From contig NC_079877.1 of assembly GCF_029227915.1 (NCBI RefSeq), forward strand, positions 30,963,851-31,027,850: a stretch of 64,000 nucleotides of DNA, given 5' to 3'. This document shows, piece after piece, positions 1 through 11,756 of the stretch (positions are counted from its first letter, which is position 1; the number at the start of each line of letters is the position of its first letter). The notes beneath the pieces are model-generated. The model worked only from the letters and a program-made list of their open reading frames with translations. It was not told the origin of the DNA and did no database searches. The translations under genes were made by a program, and so were the position numbers. This DNA comes from Hydractinia symbiolongicarpus. Taxonomy: Eukaryota; Cnidaria; Hydrozoa; Anthoathecata; Hydractiniidae.

Positions 1-59
1 TTTGTGTTGATGAAAATTAGAAGAACAGCATTAAAATTATTTTGTTTTTAATTCTGTAG

Positions 60-311
60 AAGTGGTCAAAAGGAAAGGTCCGAGACAAGTTGAACAACTT
101 AGTTCTTTTCGATAAAGCCACCTACGAGAAATTGAACAAAGAAGTTCCAAGTTATAAATTAATTACACCGTCCGTTGTTTCTGAAAGGCTGAAGGTCCGT
201 GCCTCGCTTGCCCGTGCTGCTTTGAAAGATTTACTTGCGAAGGGTCTCATTAAAGAGGTAGATCATCACCATGCTCAGCAAATCTACACGAGAGCTACAA
301 AAGAAGGTTAA
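60..311 (+). CDS. RPS25: 40S ribosomal protein eS25, last coding exon (partial at window edge)
   Basis: Small-subunit ribosomal protein eS25. The exon follows a polypyrimidine-like tract ending in an AG at 58-59 and is open from a Lys codon at 60 to a TAA stop ending at 311 (83 codons before the stop). The translated text matches the conserved winged-helix core of the family: [18 protein letters not shown], then the region around [20 protein letters not shown], and the tail [11 protein letters not shown]. The family is about 120-125 residues, so the missing part is the Lys-rich N-terminus, which should lie in exons left of the window. No internal start is needed; the apparent first codon at 90 is a Leu inside the exon. 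Confidence 0.97.
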   Translation, partial: KWSKGKVRDKLNNLVLFDKATYEKLNKEVPSYKLITPSVVSERLKVRASLARAALKDLLAKGLIKEVDHHHAQQIYTRATKEG

Positions 312-328
312 ACTTGTAATGCTAGTGT

Positions 329-334
329 AATAAA
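329..334 (+). terminator. RPS25 polyadenylation signal
   Basis: A canonical AATAAA lies 18 bases after the RPS25 stop codon, within an AT-rich 3' UTR. The very short 3' UTR fits a highly expressed ribosomal protein gene. Confidence 0.6.
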
Positions 335-1265
335 AAATAACATAAAATAATTGGTATTATTTCTTTATTAGTATCAAAAAGAAAAGATTTCGTAAACAAT
401 TGCAGGGATGTTTCATACCAGCAGACAGTATACAATAGTAAGTAAGGGTGCAAAATAGCGCATTTTGGATATGTAGAAATGTTCCTTCGACGTTAAAAAG
501 CAAACTTGGATTATATTGTCCAGCTTTCATTATGTTGCGATGGTTTTTTAAATCAAAGTTAGCTTTAGATAGATTATATTGTTTTTCTGTTAATTCAAGG
601 TTGTAGTTTACAGAATCTGACTTTTACGCCCCTGGGAAATCATCTCTACGCATTGTTCGGTATTTCCTTCTGCACGATGTTAGAGTTCAAACCACTATGG
701 TTGCCATATTTATTTTGCTTTTCTCAAACAAAATTCGAATGCGAAGATGTTTATGTTGGTTGGTTAGCATGCAGCTACCAGTTTTTGTGCACACTGTAGC
801 GTCTTCTTTTCACCTCACCAATACGACAAAAATATGTGATACAAAGTAGGTACAAATGCAGTGCGTAACAATAAATGTAGTGATAGCTTGCGTCAGTGAT
901 GGTAAGTAAATACCTGCAAATACAGAATGTATAAACGTTCAAAACAAACAATAACTTCCTAAAAAATTTTTTTGACCATCAGGAGCTTATTAATGGATGA
1001 AATTACTAAGCGTCCCCCCTGCTTGAGCAAGCTTTTTGATGACTTAACGCACAAATTTTGATATGTTTACGCACTCACTCTGGCTAGGGTTTGTTGCCTG
1101 ATGTCAAAGCCGCTAATGTTAACTTGACGGCTGCGTTTTAATTATAAAAACACTAGGGACGAGGTTGTTGCACACCTTTTTCGAGGTTCATAGGAGAAAT
1201 TAAACCGTGAATGTTTTTTTTATAAGCTATCGAAATTCTAAAATGAGGCTTAGGGATGCGGTTAA

Positions 1266-1602
1266 AGGGGCCACGGAACGCTGTTGGTTTTCGACTTTAG
1301 TGACTTCACGAAAGTCGAGCTGATGGCGGCGAAAAACAAAAATGGCTATTTTCCGGCATGTATGTAATTTACAGATTCGAGCATAGATATATCTAGAATT
1401 TTTATCTTCTCCAGCCGTGGTCATGTTTTCATCCAGAATGAGTCTCGATGAAATATTTCTTTGTAATATACTTTTCAAAAAAAATATTGAAACAGCGAGC
1501 AAAGTGCGCCGGTCTGTTCATTGCGCCAAACGCGTTTGCCAGATTTTTAATATGTGCGCGGGATATGCGGAATGTGAGCATTTTAACCGGTTCGTAGCCC
1601 CT
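1266..1602. mobile_element. Non-autonomous DNA transposon (MITE) with TTAA target duplication
   Basis: The ends are imperfect inverted repeats: AGGGGCCACGGAAC on the left, and on the right a segment whose reverse complement reads AGGGGCTACGAACC. Both ends are flanked by TTAA (1262-1265 and 1603-1606). TTAA duplications are typical of the piggyBac and Kolobok superfamilies. The 337-bp interior has no convincing transposase; open frames on both strands are short. The superfamily is inferred only from TSD and TIR. Confidence 0.6.
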
Positions 1603-1954
1603 TTAAAAAGTACTTTTTCAGGCTGAAAATATGCTTAGGTTATGCAATAACAAAAAAATTATTGCAATATGCTTATGAAAAGATCAGGCTCAAAATATGC
1701 TTATTATTTGAAAAAGAAATTTTGCATTTAAATTTTAAACATCAGTAATTACAACTTTAATTTCACTATATTTTGGTTAATTTAGACATAAGAAAAACTG
1801 CTTGCGAAAAAAAAGACATCACAACATTTTGTTAGGAAAAAAAATTTATGCTTTTCCACCTTTACTAAACTCAGTGGCAACTCGTGCAGTTTCTCGATAA
1901 GCTACTTGCTCCATGGCCAAACTGACGATGCGCTTTGTTGGATATGTCTTTTGC

Positions 1955-2113
1955 CTAATCATAATTGTGGAGGATTTTATTAAAAGACGACAAGTTGCAT
2001 CAAATAAGTTCAAATTTAAAACTAATCAATCATTCTCTGATTTGTTTTTAATGTGAACTTATTTTTGATGCAACTTGTCGTCTTTTAATAAAATCCTCCA
2101 CAATTATGATTAG
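1955..2113. mobile_element. Perfect foldback / palindromic MITE
   Basis: About 70 bases beginning CTAATCATAATTGTGGAGG are repeated as their own reverse complement up to 2113. Mismatches occur only near the loop, and the spacer is roughly 20 bases. The outer ~50 bases of each arm are identical, so the structure is young or under correction. RNA from it would form a long near-perfect hairpin. No gene is present in it. Confidence 0.8.
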
Positions 2114-3386
2114 TTAATTCTTTTTCTACTTTTTTGGGACTGTACGCTGCAGAATGATGCAATCACATTTTTATCGATTTACTGTCTCAAAAATACGCGC
2201 GAGCGTAAAAATAGCCGGAATGAGAATCATACTTTGAAGAAAACACCAAGACAACCAAAATATAAAAAATTATATATTTAAGTCTTCTTTGTAAAAAAAA
2301 TAAACTTTATCCTAGATGTCAACTTACATACTAAGAAATAAACTTTGTCGTGGAAAAGTCATTTACAATACCACGACTATAATAGATTTGTCGTTTCTAA
2401 AACATACTTTCAGTACAAGTGCTCCGAGGTACACCACGTGCTCCGAGGTATAGCTACACTCAAAAACTTTTCTAAATTATTCCAAGCGTTTTTCATATAT
2501 TATATTTATCATATAATTATATATCAATTTATCTTTTATCTTATAGTAATAGAACAAATCTACAAGGACCACTTTGCTGCCTGGCTTTGTAGCAGGGATG
2601 TTCGATGCTTAGTGAATGGTTTTTAAGCGTGCAAAAAACGATAATTTTATAAAGTTTGTGAATTTCCATGCACTACTATGATCAAAGGAGCTAAGGAGAG
2701 ACATTTATTTGAGAGCGCGTTCAACCATTTAGCGGAACATAGCAAATTTCAGTAATATGGAAGACAACAAGTAAATATTTTTTAAATAAGAAAATATAAC
2801 ACAATCTGCTCGTGCATAAATAGAAATATCCATCGTTGGCCATCCAACACACGCACGTGTGGTAAAAAAAAGATAACTCCACCATTCTCGTTCCCAGACT
2901 TCTTTGAACAAGGTTTATTTAAAAGAGCTTTGTGGACGAGGATGTATCGAAACAATTCTTTATGAAATCATCTGTACAGAACAGAGGCGATGTCTAATGA
3001 TTTGTGATATAAATAAATAAAACGCAAAAGTATAAAATATCACATAAAAATATGGATCGTTATAAAAAGTTTTAGCAGAATTTCACAGTATTTAAAATAC
3101 CGTTAACAAAATATTAAAAAACAAAAAACCGAACAAATAGCAAAAAATATATATATTACATCTTATCAACACTGCGACTAAAACATTTAACGAAGCGCAC
3201 ATTGACACTAAAGTGTTGTAACTTGAACCGCCCATTAGGTTAAATGGACGCTCAATCGCCAGGTGGTTTAACGCCCTGGCTCTTCATTCAAGTAAACTCC
3301 AAAAAGCAATGCGTTATGTGTTCAGTTAACACGAAGACCAGGAGACATTTTATGTCTACTGTTGTGCATAAGTAGGTTGGTTATTA

Positions 3387-6300
3387 TCAGTACATCCAAG
3401 AAGCTGGAACCCATTCTGAAGAATGTTCTAATTGTTGCATGTGGTTGATCAGATCTTCGACAGTATCTTCAATCGTGTTATTTACAATCGTGTGATCGAA
3501 CAAATGTTTATACCGATTCTTTAAATCGTTAGATTCGGAAACCAATTTCTGCAAGCTAGCATCCTACAAGAGTGAAAAATAAAAAAAAACTAAGCAATTT
3601 GTTTTGGTATAAAACTGTTGCGACATCTTTGGGGACCGCAGAGTAAAAAAAAATACAGAAATTAAGTTGGCCAATTCGAATCATGAAAGAAATCTGATAA
3701 AACACTCAAAAAATAATTAATACCCTATTGCCCTGCTTTTATCTGAATTTTTGTCAATTTTGAAACTTTCATTTTAAAAAACGCTTCCGTATAAAGCCCC
3801 ATGGGCTTTTAAACTGGGTGGGTTTATATACGCCGGTGAAATAGGGTACATCCATCATCAGGGTGATTACATCCACTCCAACAATTTAGGAAAACCGAAA
3901 GTCACATTGATATTCTTACTTCAAAATAATTTAACATCAAGTCGTTAGTTTTAACTCCGCCACCTTTAGCAGCAAAATTTAGTAGAGAAAAGAAAATGAT
4001 AAAGAGACAAGAAACAATTTCTACGTACCATTTTGGTATCGCCGCTATTTGGAAAGGTTGAAGGTGAAGAAACGAATACGAGATATGGTGAGAACTCCTT
4101 ACAACGGAGAATCTTCAACGCCTAAAACAGAAAATCATTCAACAATTACAGATATAAAGTAACATACACTTTAAATAAAGCCGAAGCTAAACTTACCGGT
4201 GTTTCTATGTCTAGAATAGGAATTTTTCCGTCACGAATAACATCTCGCACTGCCGATAACTTTGTGCCGTACAGCGAACCTTCGTGTTGGCCGTACTCTA
4301 GAAAATGGTGTTTTGAAATCGACGACAACATATCTTCTTCACTAATAAAATGCCAGCTTTCTCCGTTACGTTCGTCTGATTTGCGACGACGAGACGTGTC
4401 TAGATTAATAAGTAACTTATGTGTTAAATAAACAATCAACCTTAAATGTTTTGTGTATACGATGGAGAACTAATTAAATTTTAATATATAAAAACAGAAA
4501 TTTAAACCTCACCAAGCGTGGCTCAATGGTCTAGTGGTATGATTCTCGCTTTGGGTGCGAGAGGCCCCGGGTTCAAATCCCGGTTGAGCCCGAAGATCTT
4601 TTTATTTTTAAAATAAAAATACTAAAAAATCTTACGAGGTATAGGGTAACCATACTTTTCAGGATATCTTGAGATTAAAGAATGTTTAATGTGTCTTCTA
4701 CCAACTCCATGTGCACCTAAATAATATTCGGAAGTTTGTTTGCGTTGTTTTGCTCCACTGGAGTATAGAAAGGAGAGGATCTTCTTGATTATTGTATGAA
4801 CTTACCGATTAGAACAAGAGTTTTTCTTTGAAACGTTTTTTGAAAAAATACTTCCTCATAAGTCACCAGATCTAATTTGTCGAAAGCTATATAAAAAATT
4901 TGTAAAAAATCTCTTAGCTATAGCTTAGCTAGCTAGCTATCTTTCATGTCGAGAAGTTGATGAACGCCCATAAGCATACCTGTATTTAGTCTTATAGAAT
5001 ATTTTTTGTTCCCACGGGATTTTAACTTCTTTTTTCGCGGCCATATACAAGTTATATCTACCAAAAAAAAATAAAACGCAAAAGTATAAAATAATTCTAC
5101 CCACAAGTAGAGATTTCGAAATTTCTGACCATGTTATATCACGAGAAAACATAAACTTATGATCTGTGTTGTATGAGCCGAGAGAAGGTTAGCATCTCCC
5201 TCGATAAGGACGAGAATAGACCTTGCGTCTATCAACCACAACACATATGGTTAAGGCTATGTCACTTACTTCGTGGCATCTAACCAGTTTTTTATGCAGG
5301 TGAGTTCGTATTTTTGTGTTCTGATAACAAAGAATGGAAACTTACTTTCGCCTTTTGCACGCCTTTCTATTGCCATGTTTGCTATTCTTCTAAATTTAAC
5401 ATAGAGTCAATTATAACAGTATATTAACTAGCTGTTGTTATATTTAAATTATTAGGAATTCCTTAGCTATACACAAAGAAAATCTAGCTCAAGATCACTA
5501 ACAAATTATCAAAGGATTGTTGTAGTTTGTATAGGCAAAACCAACTAAACCCAACATATTTATGCAAAATGATGTAAAAAAGGTTTTTATTACTTTTTTC
5601 AAAACTATTGTGCCTATCCTTCAGTTCTTTAAAACAGCGATAAAAAGGTTTCTGTAAAAAGTTCAACAGGCGTAAAAATATAGCTAGCAAATTTATTGCT
5701 TGCGACTTGATAAAAAAGTACATAGGTTAGAAATTCAGGTAGACTACAAACTACAAATACAGATACAATCTTTTTGCATAAAATTTTGGCTTCAGGCTAA
5801 CAATGTAAAACTTTCTTAGTCAAGCTGTTATTTTATTACCAAAGATAAAAAAATGTTTATAGACATTACATTTTAGCTTGGCAGCTCTATCAATGCAAAA
5901 AAACATCAACATGAAAAGAAATTCGCACAAGCCTGTGAATTCGAAGTCATAACGCAGAGAGCTAGTAATTTTATCTATTTTTTCTATCACAAACCATGCA
6001 AGCTTATCTCTTTGAAAATTTTTAGTTTTTGATAGTTTCCTCAAAAAATTATTTCTTACCTTTCTTGTAGTTCAGGTGAAGGAACAAGACCAGCTATTTG
6101 CTTTTCTCCTTCTTTTCGAGCCTAACCACAAAATGCAAAATACTGATTTCATAATTTTATCACTAAAATGCTGAAATAAAATACTTTTGAAATTTTTACT
6201 ACAATTATTGGGGCATCATTAAAACTTTTCCACAAAGCAAATAAATAAAAAACAACAAGAAATTGCATTTGGTTTGAAATAACACATAATGAAAAAACAT

Positions 6301-9300
6301 TTCATTCAGTCTACATGTTTCTGCAAAGAATATGTCGATATAATACCGATCTAGATATATGTTTTGTATTTAAGGAGGATGGGATAAAATTCAAACCAAA
6401 TTGTTCATAAACTAATTAGAACATGGTGTGTCACAAGAGAAAGACAAACTAGCCAAAAATAAACCCAGCCTTTGACGTGTTAAGAATTTTAAAAATGCCC
6501 TGTGTAAGAGGTCGTTAAACTTTCTGCAAGCTTTAAAAATTTTTTAAACATTTTGATCACTCTGGACAATAGTTTTTTTTTAAAATGTTTTTTGTATGCA
6601 AACTATTTTCTCTGCGCGTGAGAGCTTATTTCAAAAGAATATGCAGAAAGAAAGCAAAACTGAATATGTATTTTGTTTGTGTGTGAGAGCATGTGAAAAC
6701 ATAAAATAAAAAAGATAAACTTTACATTTTTCATAATTTCCCTGCATAAAGTTAAAACTTTATATGTTAATACAACACTGTCTAGATAAGACACAATAAA
6801 TTATATGACACATATATTTTTAGCTACAAATCTTTATTACATGGCGAAATATATATAATGAAAATTGGTTATTTTGTTTGTTTGTTTGCTTGTTCATTTG
6901 TTTTGCTGAAAAGAAAAATTTTCCTGCATAAAGTCTACAAATTCTGGCTAGCTATAAAGAACTTTGCAAACAGGAAGAAATATTACGTATTATAACATTA
7001 AAATACTTTTAAAGCATGTGTCCCTTCAATTCATCCTAAAATTGTTGGTTTTTAAAATTATTTTTTTACTTCACTTAATTTTTTCTTAAAAAATTTCAGC
7101 AACAAAAGGGTCTTTCTTCATCTGAACTAAGGGCCATGCTTCAATAAAAACAGCTAAAGATAAAGGTCATGTTCCTTAACCTTATATCAGGAAAGCACAA
7201 CATCATCTTTCTGTTTACGCAAGAAAATAGTAGAGAATTTTTTTACTCAGTAAAATAAGCAATTTCAATGACTTGAATCTAGTGTGGTAAAACTTTCCTA
7301 TAGACCACCACCATCACCGCTACGAAAGGGTAAAGCAACATATCACACTACTTTGTATGTGTAATTTAAAAATTATTGTAAAATCTTCCACCATGTAATT
7401 CTGACAAGGAACAAACGTTCCACAACACTTAACATAAAAATCTTCGCTTTTAAATTTAAAAAAAAAAATTTCACACACGCTCTAAGAAAGTTTTCATTGT
7501 ATCCACATTTTACATGTAAATTATTAGGGGCCAGTGGCCAAATAAGTGTTCAGTGTAATAGTTTTTACACATTAAATAACCAGTGTGCTTAATCGATCAT
7601 TCAAAGTAACTATCTTTGTCAACCTGCAGTTTTATATTTGTTCATTAAGGTTACGTCTTCCAGCAATTCTTTCATTTTCAATAACAGCATATTTTAATAA
7701 AAACTGAAATACTTTAAAAAGAAAAAAAAAAATAATCACCTGCCACCACTCATAATCAGATTTTGAGACAATTTCTATAATGTCACCACATTTAAACGGC
7801 ATACCAGCTTGTTGGCAGGGAATTATGTGATCGGCCCGTGGATCATAATCAAACAAACATTTCATGTAGAGCTAGAAAGTTTAACATGTAAATAAAATAA
7901 TTAATGTACTTCCGGTTTATGATAACAAATTGGAACAAAATAATTATTTGACGAAACTCTATCCTACCTTTTTTTGTTCCACTTCTTCACATCGTGCACT
8001 TGGAATAATTTTAAATGTGACATCAACGGCATCTCTCTGAAAACAAAAATGGAAGAAAGTTACAAAAATGGAAAAAAGTTAACTTTTAACTTAATCAGGT
8101 AAAAATGAACACAAAAAATTGACAGCCTACCAGTAACTGTTGTAATTGCTCAATCGAACGTCCATGCACATTTACACCATTTATCTCTCGGATGACGTCA
8201 CCAACTTTCAACGTGCCTAAATTTAGAAAGGACACTTATTAAATACTAAGTATACATCTTCAAGGAGTATACATCTTCGAGGTAAGGTGAGCTTATTTAA
8301 ATCTGCTAATTTTTGAATTACATGTTCAGGAAGATATGTTGGTTTACCCTTTAACTTAATTAAAATTATCTACTATTTCTATCTCTAACTTAGCATATAC
8401 AGAAAGGTGATGTTATTGTCCTCTTTATATTGTGAAATGTGTTTAAAGTTAGTTAACTGAAGTATTGGGCAATTGCGAAAATTTTTAGTTAATTATATAT
8501 CTACGCAGCTAGGAGAGGATGTGATGTTTAAATTAATTTGTCAATGTGAGTGCAGGAAGCTTTTCCATTCTTCTTTGCTTCAGAACAAAGATTTTTTTTA
8601 AATTGTAAAGTTATAGCTAGCAGTATTCATTTTAGTGCAAGAATTTATCAATATTGCTTTCATTATTCCTTTTCTGGGTATTTCTTGTGTTTTAACTGGA
8701 AAATTTGAACACAAATGTTCGTAATTTTTAATTTGATACATATATTTCATGTTGTTTTATGCATCCTTTTTTCAATAATAACACTTTAATCAAAGCACGA
8801 CTAGAGGTTTTTCTCTTGTCTGAATGTGTATGAAAGTCATGCTTTTTTTTAAAAGAAAAGCCTCTCTGAAATTTTTAATATTCAATGAGATTTTAAAGCA
8901 TAAAGAAAGTTTTGACAGAAAGTTTTTTTAACTTCGTACAGAAGAATTCCTTAAATCGGATTTAAAAAACCCATACCCTCCCCTGATTTGTATTAGACTT
9001 TGCTTTGTTTTGTTTTTATTTTTGCATCCTCTGAGATACTTTTCTAGTTGAATCAAAGTTACCCAGTTCATTTTCATAACTAACAAAAAATTTTGGCAGA
9101 GCTTAATGTTGCTTAAGCTTTATTCTTACAGGTTCTATTGTTATTTTTGCATTGCTTGCAGATTTTTTACATTAGAAGACAAAACTCACATGTTGGCTTA
9201 CTCAGTTGGGCTAATGCAACAATAAAAATCAACTAAATTGTGTTTTTTTCGCACAACTAGTCTTTAGTTATTTACCTACACCAAGAAGCCTAAACACTTC

Positions 9301-11724
9301 GTTTTCAAAACGATTTTAGCTTTTTGTGTATGTGTGATTTCAAACTAAGCATGTTTTCTTTTTTTATCTCAAAATCGAAATATGGGTTCAGAAGCATATT
9401 TCAATTTTAATATTTTAACTTTTTATTTAATACTGTTTCAGTCCTTTTATCTAATGTCTAACACTGAAGGTAGTTACCTCAAAATTCTTGAAAGTGATTA
9501 AGACATATTTTAAAATTAAATTATAAAAAAATGTTCTTAAAGCATTTCAAAAATGCGAACAGGTACAAAATCGGATAGTTTCCTCAAAAAATTATTTTCT
9601 TTATTTAGTGTTTTGTTTTCGTTGAATTTCCTAAATACGCTAAAACAATTAATTCCATATATGTTTTTGAAACATTAACCCAAGTCAAATAGAAACAGAC
9701 TCTAATCCAATCTTTGAAGTGAAGCGGTATTCTAAATAAGAAAAGATTTCCTGATTGTTTGCCACATTTTATGTTTGTAAGAAAATTACCTTGTCGATGT
9801 ATCATACCACCATGAATGATTCTTGCTACAACACATTGTTTTTCTTCGTTTACTTTTAGTGTTATACCCTAAAAAATCAATAAGGAATCAAAGAAATTAT
9901 TCCCTAGACTGTGAGTCTGTAAAAACAATATTTATGCTTTCTAGAGGAGTAATCATTATATTATGGATTGTTGGTATACGGTACAAGTGGGTTTAAATTT
10001 TATTAAAAAGACCAGAATGCCATAAGCGTAAATATCATAAAAAGAACTTTCACAAGACTTTGTAAATAAAGAACTGACAATATTAGATGGCGGTGCACAA
10101 CAAGAAGTTGTGTAGAGGTTTAGTTACTTATTTTTAAACAAAAAAAGGTAAAAAACACTGGATTAGTATAGCTATCTAAATGTAAATGTATAACAGTTTA
10201 CTTTGTGACTTCTGTCATATTTGTCATATAGCTGTTTCAGCGCATTATACTTTCTTTTGTTAGCCCTGTTAACTAAGCTTTTTCTGAGGATACTAAAGCT
10301 GTATTCAACACCTTGTTTATCAGAACGGCCAATGGTAAAAAAAATAATGCTTGGTCTTTGGGCTCTTCTTTTGTTGAAACTTACTTTTCTCTATATTTTT
10401 AATGTTTACATATCTGAAACTGTAAATCCCTTCTGTACGTCTCTCTCTGTTGAGTAGATGTTAACTTGAACTGAATATTTCAAAAAAACTTAGCCTAGTT
10501 AACTTAACTACGCTTTCTTTAGTTTGAGGATATTCAAATTAAGAACTCTTTGGACTTCATGATAGTAAGAAAAATCAAGCTATGTCTCTTGGGTAAAAAA
10601 AATCTAACTATTTTAATTTTGGGCCAAAGTCGTCACACAAATTTGGTGAAGTACATTTAGAATGTTTTGTGCACCTACTTATATCCCCCCACCTATATGA
10701 AGTAGACAATCATGTCATTACACAAAGTTATAATTCGTATAGGTATAGCCTGGGTATAGATACATACTCTCAACACCTTTTTATCATTAGCCCTGGTCAT
10801 GGGAATATTTGAATTTAAAAAATTCAACCTGTGTCCTGGGATCATATGTCCCACTTTGCCTGTATGCCATGAATTGTTATTGATCTATTTTCATTTCCAA
10901 TGGGAAATTTAAATTTGACATATTCAGATGGCAAAAGTGTTTTTCTCAACAAGTTATTTTTGGGAAACTTCACTGTTATACACTTTGTCACTCATAGAAA
11001 GGCTAAATAGAAAGAACAATTGCAAGGCTGAAATTTCACTGAAATCTATTTTTACTGAAAAAACAAACAACTTAACAGTGGCAGAAATTTATCCAGAATT
11101 AATTCTAATTTTGAAAAAGTTGTCCTATAATTTCATATTTTTAAGGGGGTGTTTTCATATTTTGAAGGGGGTGTTGGAAGAAGTGTTACTTGCAGGATAG
11201 GTTCTGCTTGGAAAAAGTTTAGAGAGTTACTTCCTTTATTGACTAGCAGAGTCCTGAGGTAAAAGGTAGGTTGTATGAGGCCTGTGTAAGAAGTGTTATG
11301 TTGTACGGTAGTGAGACATGGGCAGTGAAGCAGGAAGATCTTGACCGTTTAGAAAGGAATGATATGAGAATGGTTAGGTGGATGTGTAATGCCAGTCTGA
11401 GAGACAGAAAGAGTTCAGATGAGCTAAGAAGCAGGCTAAGTCTCTGTAGAATTAAAGATGTTATCCAGATAAGAAGATTGAATTGGCTGGGGCACTTGGA
11501 AAGAATGGAGGAGGATAATTGGGTAAGAAAGTGTAGAGACTTGATAGTTCCTGGGGCAAAGCCCAGAGGCAGACCGAGAAATACTTGGCAGGAGGTTATA
11601 AGGACAGACTTGATACAGAGGAAGTTGAGTTTAGATCTAACACAGTCTAGATCAGATTGGAAGAGGGTCATTAATATACCCCGTCCAACCCATGCTAGCA
11701 TGGAAAACGGACGTTAAGCCGAGA

Positions 11725-11756
<32 letters not shown>

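Larger units (their letters stand above)
335..3386. other. Intergenic region between the 3' ends of RPS25 and CASK
   Basis: The two flanking genes converge. No coding region is recognisable. The stretch holds a TTAA-flanked MITE (1266-1602) and a 159-bp foldback (1955-2113), described separately. The right part is expected to be the CASK 3' UTR; TTTATT hexamers, which read AATAAA on the minus strand, occur near 2913 and 2703 and are possible poly(A) signals for CASK. Confidence 0.6.
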
